From NCBI GenBank assembly GCA_028720205.1, contig JAQYLE010000017.1, positions 62,001 to 126,000 of the forward strand: 64,000 nt of DNA, in the 5' to 3' direction. Position 1 is the first letter of the stretch. Each line of letters opens with the position of its first letter. The stretch is from Clostridia bacterium (GTDB taxonomy: Bacteria; Bacillota; Clostridia; Christensenellales; Borkfalkiaceae). Position numbers and translations under genes: made by a program. Of the stretch, positions 45,501 to 51,080 are shown piece after piece. A model generated the notes under the pieces. It saw only the letters and a program-made list of their open reading frames with translations, searched no databases and was not told where the DNA came from.

Positions 45501-46162
45501 GTTTCCTTGGAAGAAACGTCGAGCTCCTTATCCGCCCAAAACCAATCCGAACCGTTCAAAGTATATTGGAAGCCTGCGCCGTAAGGAACTAAATCGCTTT
45601 CTACGGGAGCGGAAAAGTTCGATAAGTTCGTATTGAAATAACTATAATCACCACCGGGCACTATACCCGTATCTATATAAGCCCACCATACGTTATTCAT
45701 ATAAACGTAGATAAGCCCTGTCGATTTACTAATAAACTTTGACACAACCGTGTCGCCCGCAGGAAGATCCCACGCTGCATATTGCGTACGATTCGAATCG
45801 AGCTTTGATACGTCAACCATAATATGAGACTGCGTGCCCCATTGCGCGTGGAAATAATAAAGCGCCTCGATACTCTCCGCATTGCTAACGGTGTATTCCG
45901 CATAGGCGACGTTTGTACCGTCTAATTTAAACGCCGAAGAATCGCCGCCAGAACCGCAATAGTCGGTATGGCTCATGTCTTGATCCCAACCAAAGCCATT
46001 ATACGTTGCCCCGTCGGGAGCCACTTTGGAATTCGTCATCGGATCGTGATACACTTGCGCTCCACTCTCTTCAGCGGATGCAAAAAACACACCGACACCG
46101 CCGCACAAAAGCGCCGTTGCCAATAAACACATCAACGTAGACTGTCTTTTCGCTTTCATCAT
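42557..46162 (-). CDS. Secreted SASA-type carbohydrate esterase with binding modules
   Basis: 1201 residues, first gene of the operon. Signal peptide, then a ~250-residue domain shared with the 28083-29564 protein, then Ig/cadherin-like repeats (PVAENKTLTCKQSRSVEFELSATDADGD). The esterase begins LFADGMVLQQNEASKIWG and has the nucleophile in VWISSGQSNMELQ and IIWYQGCNNVGDW further on, as in sialate O-acetylesterase-like enzymes that remove acetyl groups from glycans. After a CBM-like module and one InlB repeat it ends GGCGSSIGLGLGFALLPVAVALSKKRRG. Acetylated mannan is a plausible substrate given the operon. Confidence 0.8.
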   Translation of the reverse strand: MMKAKRQSTLMCLLATALLCGGVGVFFASAEESGAQVYHDPMTNSKVAPDGATYNGFGWDQDMSHTDYCGSGGDSSAFKLDGTNVAYAEYTVSNAESIEALYYFHAQWGTQSHIMVDVSKLDSNRTQYAAWDLPAGDTVVSKFISKSTGLIYVYMNNVWWAYIDTGIVPGGDYSYFNTNLSNFSAPVESDLVPYGAGFQYTLNGSDWFWADKELDVSSKETLGNYNKEVWRAKNLPPKIQKVRVYLVDRAVYVTADTSTGTVTTQSPTGSVGWYLTIADVKISYYKNVASNTPPVAENKTLTCKQSRSVEFELSATDADGDFVNLLLETDNLKGEIRKVSGLKYSYTAPKDEFGTYVVPFRAFDQYDYSEYATLTIVVEESDGGYLPEDLEMTYPQVEELTLHSLFADGMVLQQNEASKIWGLTVPSCEVSVTLKKGAETIANATATADEDGYFSVLLPGQNGSFDKYSVVVSDGTTNKTIENVVYGEVWISSGQSNMELQTQWCLPQLTTVNEEFVRFYFVPTNPISSLSGNYSYTPVYDANGRWGFGNVLEDVKITSGVSYAFALKIYEEMNVPVAIMHTALGATSIATWISRKAIEDNPDFIAEMKYRNAWADTNNWNTFGDVNYNQMTAMFNHKIAPLAGYTAKGIIWYQGCNNVGDWRAATDYKRNLKTLVEDWSYWWGREEDFPLVYTQLHPAEFNYSPSESLSWFNELLTELWTENKTTMAYASNYDVSLVYQGTNFPYSAPCHPITKQPVGERMAKSALWIVYGKDEFEDSIPAILNKMEVKKDKILLTFDYVGEGLKIEEGDEELVGFTICGVDRKFVQAYAKIVSKNQVEVYSPYIKSPVAVAYAFAGMNQESNLMNSQGFPVAAFRTDRVASSYYQPKDWTAADSLDAWIEFSSGDKISGDRTVWQSAPVSSSGATLSVETADKVQGNASIKATYSTGGGGFGTVGFQEREPYDFDPMFGHIEDYKYVSFYLKNLDARDKRVEVRVKLYDGSIYKLLASDGKTYASMAANGEFTEYTFSLESLLDSSNNQVANPSAKLKNTAAFEIFVKDTEAGSVLVDNVSFFYGVETLPSYTVTFKDGNNGLTIGTQSVEKWATATKIEDPTKEGYVFDGWLNNGEKFDFTTEITEDLILVASWVEDEPENPGVENPGANPSEDKKKGGCGSSIGLGLGFALLPVAVALSKKRRGGVK

Positions 46163-46185
46163 TTACCTCTCTTTGATATAAAAAA

Positions 46186-46233
46186 CTTACATTTTTTTGT
46201 TAATGATATAAAAAACTTACATTTTTTTGTTAA
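46186..46233 (-). promoter_or_regulatory. Two tandem DeoR-type operator candidates in the operon leader
   Basis: CTTACATTTTTTTGTTAA occurs at 46186-46203 and 46216-46233 within a 30-base tandem repeat (GATATAAAAAACTTACATTT). They lie in the 5' leader between the promoter at 46.3 kb and the start codon at 46162 and match the palindrome at 46363. Confidence 0.6.
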
Positions 46234-46311
46234 GATTTATAACTTAAGGAAAGAGATTTGTTTTTTCATAGCACTTCCTAAAACAAGATACTACACTTTT
46301 ATTCTAAAAAA

Positions 46312-46340
46312 ATTATAACACGTGTCCCCTTGTTTGTCAA
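46312..46340 (-). promoter_or_regulatory. Consensus promoter of the mannoside operon
   Basis: Minus-strand TTGACA (46335-46340), 17-base spacer, TATAAT (46312-46317). Transcription would start near 46305, giving a leader of about 140 bases that contains the two tandem operator candidates. Confidence 0.85.
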
Positions 46341-46362
46341 GATTTTTCGTGAAAAAATTAAA

Positions 46363-46378
46363 TTACATTTTAATGTAA
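46363..46378. promoter_or_regulatory. Perfect palindromic operator TTACATTTTAATGTAA minus one pair
   Basis: TTACATTTTAATGTAA lies between the two divergent promoters, 22 bases upstream of the operon -35 box. Its outer six bases TTACAT/ATGTAA form a perfect dyad. Best candidate for the central DeoR-family binding site. Confidence 0.6.
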
Positions 46379-46451
46379 GATTTTTTACTCCCATTTTTCT
46401 ATGCAAAACCACTGATTTTTCCACAAAACCGCTCTTTCATAAAAGTTAATT

Positions 46452-46468
46452 CTTACATTTTTATGTTA
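46452..46468. promoter_or_regulatory. Fourth DeoR-type operator candidate, near the regulator promoter
   Basis: CTTACATTTTTATGTTA lies 36 bases upstream of the regulator's -35 box and matches the other three sites, suggesting autoregulation. Confidence 0.55.
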
Positions 46469-46504
46469 TTTTTTATTATTTTTTACGTTTTTCCTTTTAT
46501 TTTA

Positions 46505-46533
46505 TTGACATTTTTTCCGTTTTGTTTTATAAT
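46505..46533 (+). promoter_or_regulatory. Consensus promoter of the DeoR-family regulator
   Basis: TTGACA (46505-46510), 17-base spacer, TATAAT (46528-46533), then AGAGGAGC six bases before the ATG at 46556. Confidence 0.85.
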
Positions 46534-46555
46534 ATAAAAAAAAGAGGAGCTTATT

Positions 46556-47314
46556 ATGTCGGAAAAAAGAATAAACGTAATTCTTGGATACATCACGCAA
46601 AAGAAAAAAGCAACGCTCAAGGAATTGAACGCGCTTTTCCCCGATTACAACGAAATGACGATTCGCCGCGATTTGATTATGCTGGAAAAAAACGGCTATA
46701 TTGAACGCATTCACGGTGGTGCAGTTATTAAGGAAGATTCCGTTTCTATTCACGACTACCGCAGTCAAAGAATTACCCGCAACCAAACGGCAAAACAGCG
46801 TATCGCCTTAAAAGCGCTTACGCTCATTAAAGATTCCATGTCAATTTATCTTGACGCGGGCACAAGTTCTTTTAATATTGCGAAGGTATTGCCAAATATA
46901 CCCCTATTCGTAACGACAAACGACCCTTTTATCGCTTTGGAACTGCAAAAAAACGACCAAATTGAAATTATTTTAACGGGCGGCTCGCTCAATAAATCCA
47001 TTTCCTCTCTTTCCGGTCCTGTATCCATGTATGCCATCGATAAAATCAATGTGGATCTTGCCTTTATTGGTACAACGGGGGTGGACGTTAAATACGGTTT
47101 TTCAAACGCCTCTTTAAACGAGTGTGAACTGAAAAAGAAAGTAATTTCCTCCGCAAAAAAGAACGTGGTTATGGTCGATTCCTCTAAATTTGACAAGACA
47201 TATCCCTACACCTTTGCCAATTTTGAAGACGTGGATTGTATTATTTGCGACAAGCAGCCCAACGAAGAGTTTGCCGCTATCTTTAAAGAAAAAGAGATTC
47301 AGGTTATCTATTAA
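46556..47314 (+). CDS. DeoR/GlpR-family transcriptional regulator
   Basis: 252 residues. The N-terminal helix-turn-helix has TLKELNALFPDYNEMTIRRDLIMLEKNGYIERIHGGAV, the DeoR signature. The C-terminal sugar-phosphate sensor has LDAGTSSFNIAKVL, FVTTNDPFIALEL, ILTGGSLN and FIGTTGVDVKYGFS. Such proteins repress sugar operons and release DNA on binding a phosphorylated intermediate. It is divergent from the 19-kb mannoside operon and shares its operator region, so it most likely controls that operon, perhaps in response to a fructose or mannose phosphate. Confidence 0.92.
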   Translation: MSEKRINVILGYITQKKKATLKELNALFPDYNEMTIRRDLIMLEKNGYIERIHGGAVIKEDSVSIHDYRSQRITRNQTAKQRIALKALTLIKDSMSIYLDAGTSSFNIAKVLPNIPLFVTTNDPFIALELQKNDQIEIILTGGSLNKSISSLSGPVSMYAIDKINVDLAFIGTTGVDVKYGFSNASLNECELKKKVISSAKKNVVMVDSSKFDKTYPYTFANFEDVDCIICDKQPNEEFAAIFKEKEIQVIY

Positions 47315-47382
47315 ATTTAACCCGTGCTTTGCCGCCTGTTCCGTTAGGAAAGTTTGCGGTAACTGCCGTTCTTTGAAGAGCC

Positions 47383-47412
47383 AGGCGTGGCGTGAGTCCG
47401 CGCCTTTTTTTT
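47383..47412 (+). terminator. Terminator of the DeoR-family gene
   Basis: AGGCGTGG pairs with CCGCGCCT (one G-U) around CGTGAGT and is followed by eight T. The following 200 bases up to 47614 hold a TATAAT at 47496-47501 that may serve the next gene; otherwise I see nothing. Confidence 0.8.
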
Positions 47413-47614
47413 GTCCTCGTATTGCTTCTTGAAATGATTTATATGGGGTTGGAAAAACCATTTTCGGAATTTTTTACGTCTTTTCGACAATTGCGTATAA
47501 TTACAGCGATAACTGCACACACTCTTCTTTCTTACTCTACTAATATAATTATAACTTATCCGCAATATTTTCTACGCGCTTATCGTTGGTTATGATACGC
47601 AAAAGGACGATATT

Positions 47615-47908
47615 GTGAATTATCGCCTATCCGCTACTCCACGGCGTTGGGATAATTTTCAATCCCGATACGGTCATTTAACTTTAACCACGCAAGGCGT
47701 ATTTGCAAGACTGTTCACGGAAGCGGAACGCCGACAACGGATATATAAAACCGTAAAAAGAAAGTTTCTTACCCGTTTCCAACAGGAAGCAATTCGGCAA
47801 GCAAAACGGAAGAATATTCCCGTTGACGAATCCTTGAAATCATCGCAAGAGAAGTATCATCAAGAGCGATTAAAACGCTTACAAAAATACCGCCGAGAAA
47901 AAAGTTAA
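47615..47908 (+). CDS. Small basic hypothetical protein in the mobilization region
   Basis: 97 residues from a GTG with AAAGGA upstream. Highly basic and helical (LFTEAERRQRIYKTVKRKFLTRFQQEAIRQAKRK...QERLKRLQKYRREKS). The position ahead of the relaxase gene and the composition suggest a DNA-binding accessory mobilization protein, but I recognise no family. Confidence 0.5.
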   Translation: MNYRLSATPRRWDNFQSRYGHLTLTTQGVFARLFTEAERRQRIYKTVKRKFLTRFQQEAIRQAKRKNIPVDESLKSSQEKYHQERLKRLQKYRREKS

Positions 47909-47972
47909 AAATATTTTTCAAAACTACTAATAATTTCGGCGTTTTCCTGTCTTATATATAGGAGCGCATTTA

Positions 47973-48001
47973 CCGAGCTTTTAGAAAGGCTCGGTTTTTT
48001 C
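47973..48001 (+). terminator. Rho-independent terminator
   Basis: CCGAGC and GCTCGG with a ten-base loop followed by six T, between the small basic gene and the relaxase region. Confidence 0.75.
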
Positions 48002-48032
48002 GTATTCTAAAAAAGAAACAGGAGGTATATTT

Positions 48033-48173
48033 ATGAACAAAATCAGCTCCCTGCAAGGGCGAACGGGATACATAAGCATCGCGTTGTATCTTAGTGAGAT
48101 ATGGATATATTCAAATCCAAGTACCCCACCCGTGTATGCAACGAAATCAAATTTTAGGAGGATTTTATTATAA
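48033..48173 (+). CDS. Possible 46-codon leader ORF overlapping the relaxase start
   Basis: ATG preceded by AGGAGG opens MNKISSLQGRTGYISIALYLSEIW and ends with TAA sharing ATAA with the proposed relaxase start. The strong ribosome binding site supports translation; the sequence resembles nothing I know, and much of the region may instead be the transfer origin. Confidence 0.35.
   Translation: MNKISSLQGRTGYISIALYLSEIWIYSNPSTPPVYATKSNFRRILL
48087..48101 (+). other. Candidate oriT hairpin for the MobV relaxase
   Basis: TATCT-TAGTG-AGATA is a small inverted repeat with TAGTG in the loop. MobV-type origins (pMV158 group) have a hairpin with the nick in a TAGTGTG loop placed just upstream of the mob gene; position and loop fit, the stem is shorter. 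Confidence 0.4.
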
Positions 48174-49288
48174 GTTATCAAGTTATTAGAGTAGAAAAAT
48201 TTAGCAAAGGTTCGCTTCGTTTAATCGGCGGTGAAACGGAACGGACAAGCCGACATCACCGTAACGAAGATATCGACGATACGAGAACGCCACTCAACTA
48301 CTATTACAAAAAATCAGACGGAAGATTATCTCAACAATGGAAGTCCATCGTCGAAACCACCAATGCCACGTTCAAGGAAACGAAAAAGTCTGTTGCTTTT
48401 GAAGGTATGATTATCACGTCGGATAAATCGTTCTTTGAAAAGCTCGGCTACGTACAAGGTCAACCCCCACCGCAAAAAATAATTGACTTTTTCAATAGAA
48501 GTTATGGGTTCGTTTTACGTCAAGTCGGTTATCACGGTACGGATGAAAATATTTTATCCGCCGTCGTACATTTGGACGAAACTACGCCCCACTTACAATT
48601 ATATTATATACCGCTTGTTGATACGGGAAAGAAAAAGGTTTACGCCAAAGACGAGAAAGGGAAAGTTTTACGAAATGAAAAAGGCTCGCCTATCCAAGCG
48701 AAAGACAACCACGGAAAGAGTATATACGAAGAAGTAAAACTCCCCCGTCCAAAAGTATGCAGTTCGGACTTTTGGGAACAGCGCGGTGGACAGTTATCGT
48801 TTGGCAATCTACAAGACGAGTTTTACGAACAGGTTTCTATCCGCTACGGGTTAGAGCGCGGAGAAATCGGTAGCAATAAAAAACATACCACTAAATACGA
48901 ATGGGAAAAGCAACGGCAAGAAAAGGAAATCCAAGCCTTACAAGACGAAATCGAACCGATGCAAGAATACTTACGCGCATTCCAAGACGCGATAGACGGC
49001 AAGAAACCGTTTTCAAAAGCCGAACTTCGTAAACAAATCGTTGGGCTTATCGCAAGCTATAAACAGCTTGAAAAGGAAAAGGCTATTAAGGACAAGGATA
49101 ACGATTTTCTTTTTAACGAACTTCGCAAACTTGAAAAGAAAATTCCCGAACTTGAAAAATACAAGGAATACGTTGAATTTATCCACACGCACGCACCCGA
49201 CAAACTTTTAGAAGCCAAACGAACGGCAAATGAACGCGCCCGCGTACCCAAACCGCCGAAAAATAAAAATTATCAATGGACAAAATAA
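48170..49288 (+). CDS. MobV-family relaxase (plasmid recombination/mobilization protein), start codon ATA
   Basis: The track starts at 48407, but the frame is open upstream and homologous from SYQVIRVEKFSKGSLRLIGGE, where family members begin M-S-Y. The codon in the Met place is ATA, eight bases after AGGAGG (ATT at 48167 is another weak option), giving 372 residues. The metal motif is VVHLDETTPHLQLYYIPL (HxDExxPH), and the C-terminus is coiled coil. The relaxase would nick oriT and lead the strand during mobilization by a helper conjugative element. A mutated ATG would lower expression strongly. Confidence 0.8.
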   Translation: MSYQVIRVEKFSKGSLRLIGGETERTSRHHRNEDIDDTRTPLNYYYKKSDGRLSQQWKSIVETTNATFKETKKSVAFEGMIITSDKSFFEKLGYVQGQPPPQKIIDFFNRSYGFVLRQVGYHGTDENILSAVVHLDETTPHLQLYYIPLVDTGKKKVYAKDEKGKVLRNEKGSPIQAKDNHGKSIYEEVKLPRPKVCSSDFWEQRGGQLSFGNLQDEFYEQVSIRYGLERGEIGSNKKHTTKYEWEKQRQEKEIQALQDEIEPMQEYLRAFQDAIDGKKPFSKAELRKQIVGLIASYKQLEKEKAIKDKDNDFLFNELRKLEKKIPELEKYKEYVEFIHTHAPDKLLEAKRTANERARVPKPPKNKNYQWTK

Positions 49289-49375
49289 AAAAACTATGAA
49301 AAAACATTTGCAATTTACGAAAATTTATGGTAGGCTACAAAACAAGTCGCCAAAAATTTTTCTATAAGGAGGACA

Positions 49376-50674
49376 ATGAATCAAGAACAATTAACTACAT
49401 TATTAAATGTTATCAAGGCAACCCCAAACAATCCCGAAACGGATAAGGTAATCGCAGGCGTATTGAAACTCGCCGCTGATTCCATAACGCTCGACACGTT
49501 AAAAGAGTTAACCGCAACGGGAAAACCGTTACCGCAGGTAGAACCACCTGCAAACAAAAAAACGCCCGTAAAGGGCAGAAAAGAAAATGATTCGGACGAA
49601 AACTTTGGCATCATTCATTTCACGAAAAAGGAGATATCTACTATGCCTAAAAATTTTCAACAATCATTTATTATGGACAACAAAATTGTAAAATTCCGTT
49701 ATCATCAAGGACTTTTTCACGCGCGCTATCGTCGTGACGGTTATAATATCGAAGTCGCTTCCAAAGATTTTGATACAATGAAACGCAAGTTTATGCTCCG
49801 CCTTTGCGGACAATATGAAACGCCAAACCGTCCCGCAAAAACGCCTAAATTTCCCCTATTCGGAGAATACGGAGAAACTTGGCTGGAAACCAAAAAGCAA
49901 ACGACAAAAGCAAGTACGTATGCCGAATACGAGCGTATGTTCCGCAAAGACTTAAAACCCCGTTTGGGAACTTTTAAGCTTTCGGAAATCAACCGTCAAA
50001 TGCTACAAAGTTATTTATTTGAGTACACGGGCGCAGGCAAACACCGCACCGCGCAAAAGCTGAAACTGATACTTAACTGCATTTTCGATTTAGCCGCGGA
50101 AGATTTTAATATCAAATCTCCCGTCAAGAAAATCGTTTTGCCTTACCACGAAAGCAAAAAAGGCTCGGCATTCACGAAAGCGGAAGAAAGAAAACTCGTC
50201 GATTACTGTATCGCTAACCCCGACGGCGCAACGACAAGCGCAATGCTCGTACTTCTCTATTTTGGGCTTCGGCAATGCGAATTGAAATCTTTGCGAGTTA
50301 TCGACGGAAAATTCCTTGACTGTATCACAGGCAAAGAACGCTTGGGCAGAAAGGAAACACATCGACAAATTCCCATTACACCCGTCGCTCGGCGAGTATT
50401 GCCGTACGTTGATTTTGAAAAAGCCAAAAACACCAATCCCGATTCCATTCGGACGTTGTTCACAAGGCTCTTTCCCAATCACCACCCTCACGAACTTCAT
50501 TATACGTTTATCACCCGTTGCAAAGAATGTGGTGTCAACCACGAGCTTGTCATGCTTTGGGACGGGCATAAAGACGATAAAGAAGTAAAAACGTCGAAGG
50601 TAGACCGCGGTTATACCGATTATTCGGAAGAATACATTTTGTCGGAAGCAGAAAAAGTCAATTACGAGTTTTGA
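49376..50674 (+). CDS. Tyrosine recombinase/integrase
   Basis: 432 residues with an AAGGAGG site. An unusual ~90-residue N-terminal extension precedes MPKNFQQSFIMDNKIVKFRYHQGLFHARYRRDGYNIEV, an arm-binding type domain, then a core-binding domain (FGEYGETWLETKKQTTKASTYAEYERMF). Catalytic elements: LLYFGLRQCELKSL (Arg I), LMLWDGH region and the nucleophile in RGYTDYSEEY. The second motif is HELHYTFITRC where H-x-L-R-Y/H-T is normal, so Arg II is replaced by His. It should integrate the element at tRNA-Asn 3' ends, unless that change inactivates it. Confidence 0.88.
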   Translation: MNQEQLTTLLNVIKATPNNPETDKVIAGVLKLAADSITLDTLKELTATGKPLPQVEPPANKKTPVKGRKENDSDENFGIIHFTKKEISTMPKNFQQSFIMDNKIVKFRYHQGLFHARYRRDGYNIEVASKDFDTMKRKFMLRLCGQYETPNRPAKTPKFPLFGEYGETWLETKKQTTKASTYAEYERMFRKDLKPRLGTFKLSEINRQMLQSYLFEYTGAGKHRTAQKLKLILNCIFDLAAEDFNIKSPVKKIVLPYHESKKGSAFTKAEERKLVDYCIANPDGATTSAMLVLLYFGLRQCELKSLRVIDGKFLDCITGKERLGRKETHRQIPITPVARRVLPYVDFEKAKNTNPDSIRTLFTRLFPNHHPHELHYTFITRCKECGVNHELVMLWDGHKDDKEVKTSKVDRGYTDYSEEYILSEAEKVNYEF

Positions 50675-50710
50675 AAATAGCGCGGAATGCGTTTATTTTT
50701 AAGGGAAATC

Positions 50711-50751
50711 ACTCCCCAAAAACTCCCCAATTTGCTCCCCATTCCCCAAAA
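50711..50751. repeat. Four CTCCCC(A)-type repeats between integrase and att site
   Basis: ACTCCCCAAAA, ACTCCCCAATT, GCTCCCCATT and CCCCAAAA follow each other at 10-11 base spacing, one helical turn, 37 bases after the integrase stop. Regular spacing suggests arm-type sites for the integrase. Related repeats occur at 13.6, 24.0 and 51.0 kb. Confidence 0.55.
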
Positions 50752-50806
50752 CGATAAGATTTAGGGTAGTCAAATATGCGCAAATCGAACATATTTGCAA
50801 TAAAAA

Positions 50807-50848
50807 AATGAACATTTCAAACAGTTTTCTGTTCAAAATGTTCATTTG
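50807..50848 (-). terminator. Hairpin terminator downstream of the right tRNA-Asn 3' end
   Basis: AAATGAACATTT and AAATGTTCATTT form a 12-base stem that continues, after a two-base mismatch, into AACAG/CTGTT around TTTT. On the minus strand it directly follows the tRNA CCA and is followed by seven T. Confidence 0.75.
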
Positions 50849-50896
50849 GCTGCCCCTGTCAGGCTCGAACTGACGACACACGGATTAACAGGCTCA
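50848..50896 (-). repeat. Right att copy: tRNA-Asn(GTT) 3' half
   Basis: Identical in 49 of 49 bases to 23801-23849. Again only the half from the anticodon loop to CCA is present; no D arm or 5' acceptor follows on the right. This means the DNA to the right is not the intact tRNA gene but probably the left end of another element at the same target. Confidence 0.8.
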
Positions 50897-50912
50897 ACCC
50901 CTATTTTTTCAC

Positions 50913-51025
50913 CCCTCGAAAATGGGGCAAAAACGAAGAAAAAACAAGCAAAAACGGCTCATTTTGGGCATTTTTATTTTTGCGCAAACTATTACTTCCC
51001 AAAAATTTCCCAATTCCTTCCCAAT
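50913..51025. repeat. Left-end structure of a second element: hairpin plus TTCCCAA repeats
   Basis: CCCCTCGAAAATGGGG (50913-50928) and ACTTCCCAAAAATTTCCCAATTCCTTCCCAA (50994-51024) lie right of the tRNA-Asn copy at the same distances as the GCCTC hairpin and ACTCCCCAAA repeats right of the tRNA-Gln remnant at 13.44 kb. The flanking segments are recognisably related, which supports a second element beginning here. Confidence 0.5.
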
Positions 51026-51080
51026 ATTATCCGTGTGCCAACCGGCTCTGTTTTGCGGATATCGCCCCCCCCTCCGATTA

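Larger units (their letters stand above)
23801..50896. mobile_element. Putative 27-kb integrative mobilizable element at tRNA-Asn carrying the mannoside operon
   Basis: The interval is bounded by a 49-base perfect direct repeat of the 3' half of tRNA-Asn(GTT) (23801-23849 and 50848-50896, same orientation). A tyrosine integrase and a MobV relaxase lie just inside the right repeat, and CCCCAAAAACTCCCCAAT occurs inside both ends. Inside are an AlbA_2 protein, IS scars, the sugar operon and its regulator. The layout is that of an integrative mobilizable element. An alternative is that the repeats are scars of two smaller elements inserted independently at neighbouring tRNA-Asn genes and the operon is native chromosome. 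Confidence 0.55.

Noticed and set aside
48407-49288. Track start for the relaxase at 48407
   Set aside because: Homology to MobV proteins extends 79 codons upstream to the S-Y-Q start; the internal ATG would remove the first conserved motif.
50848-50935. Complete tRNA-Asn at 50.85 kb, because TGCCCC right of the scar could pair with GGGGCA of the acceptor
   Set aside because: No D arm or anticodon 5' stem lies between; the bases before the anticodon loop (GAGC) do not pair with TCCGT. It is an element hairpin, not a tRNA.
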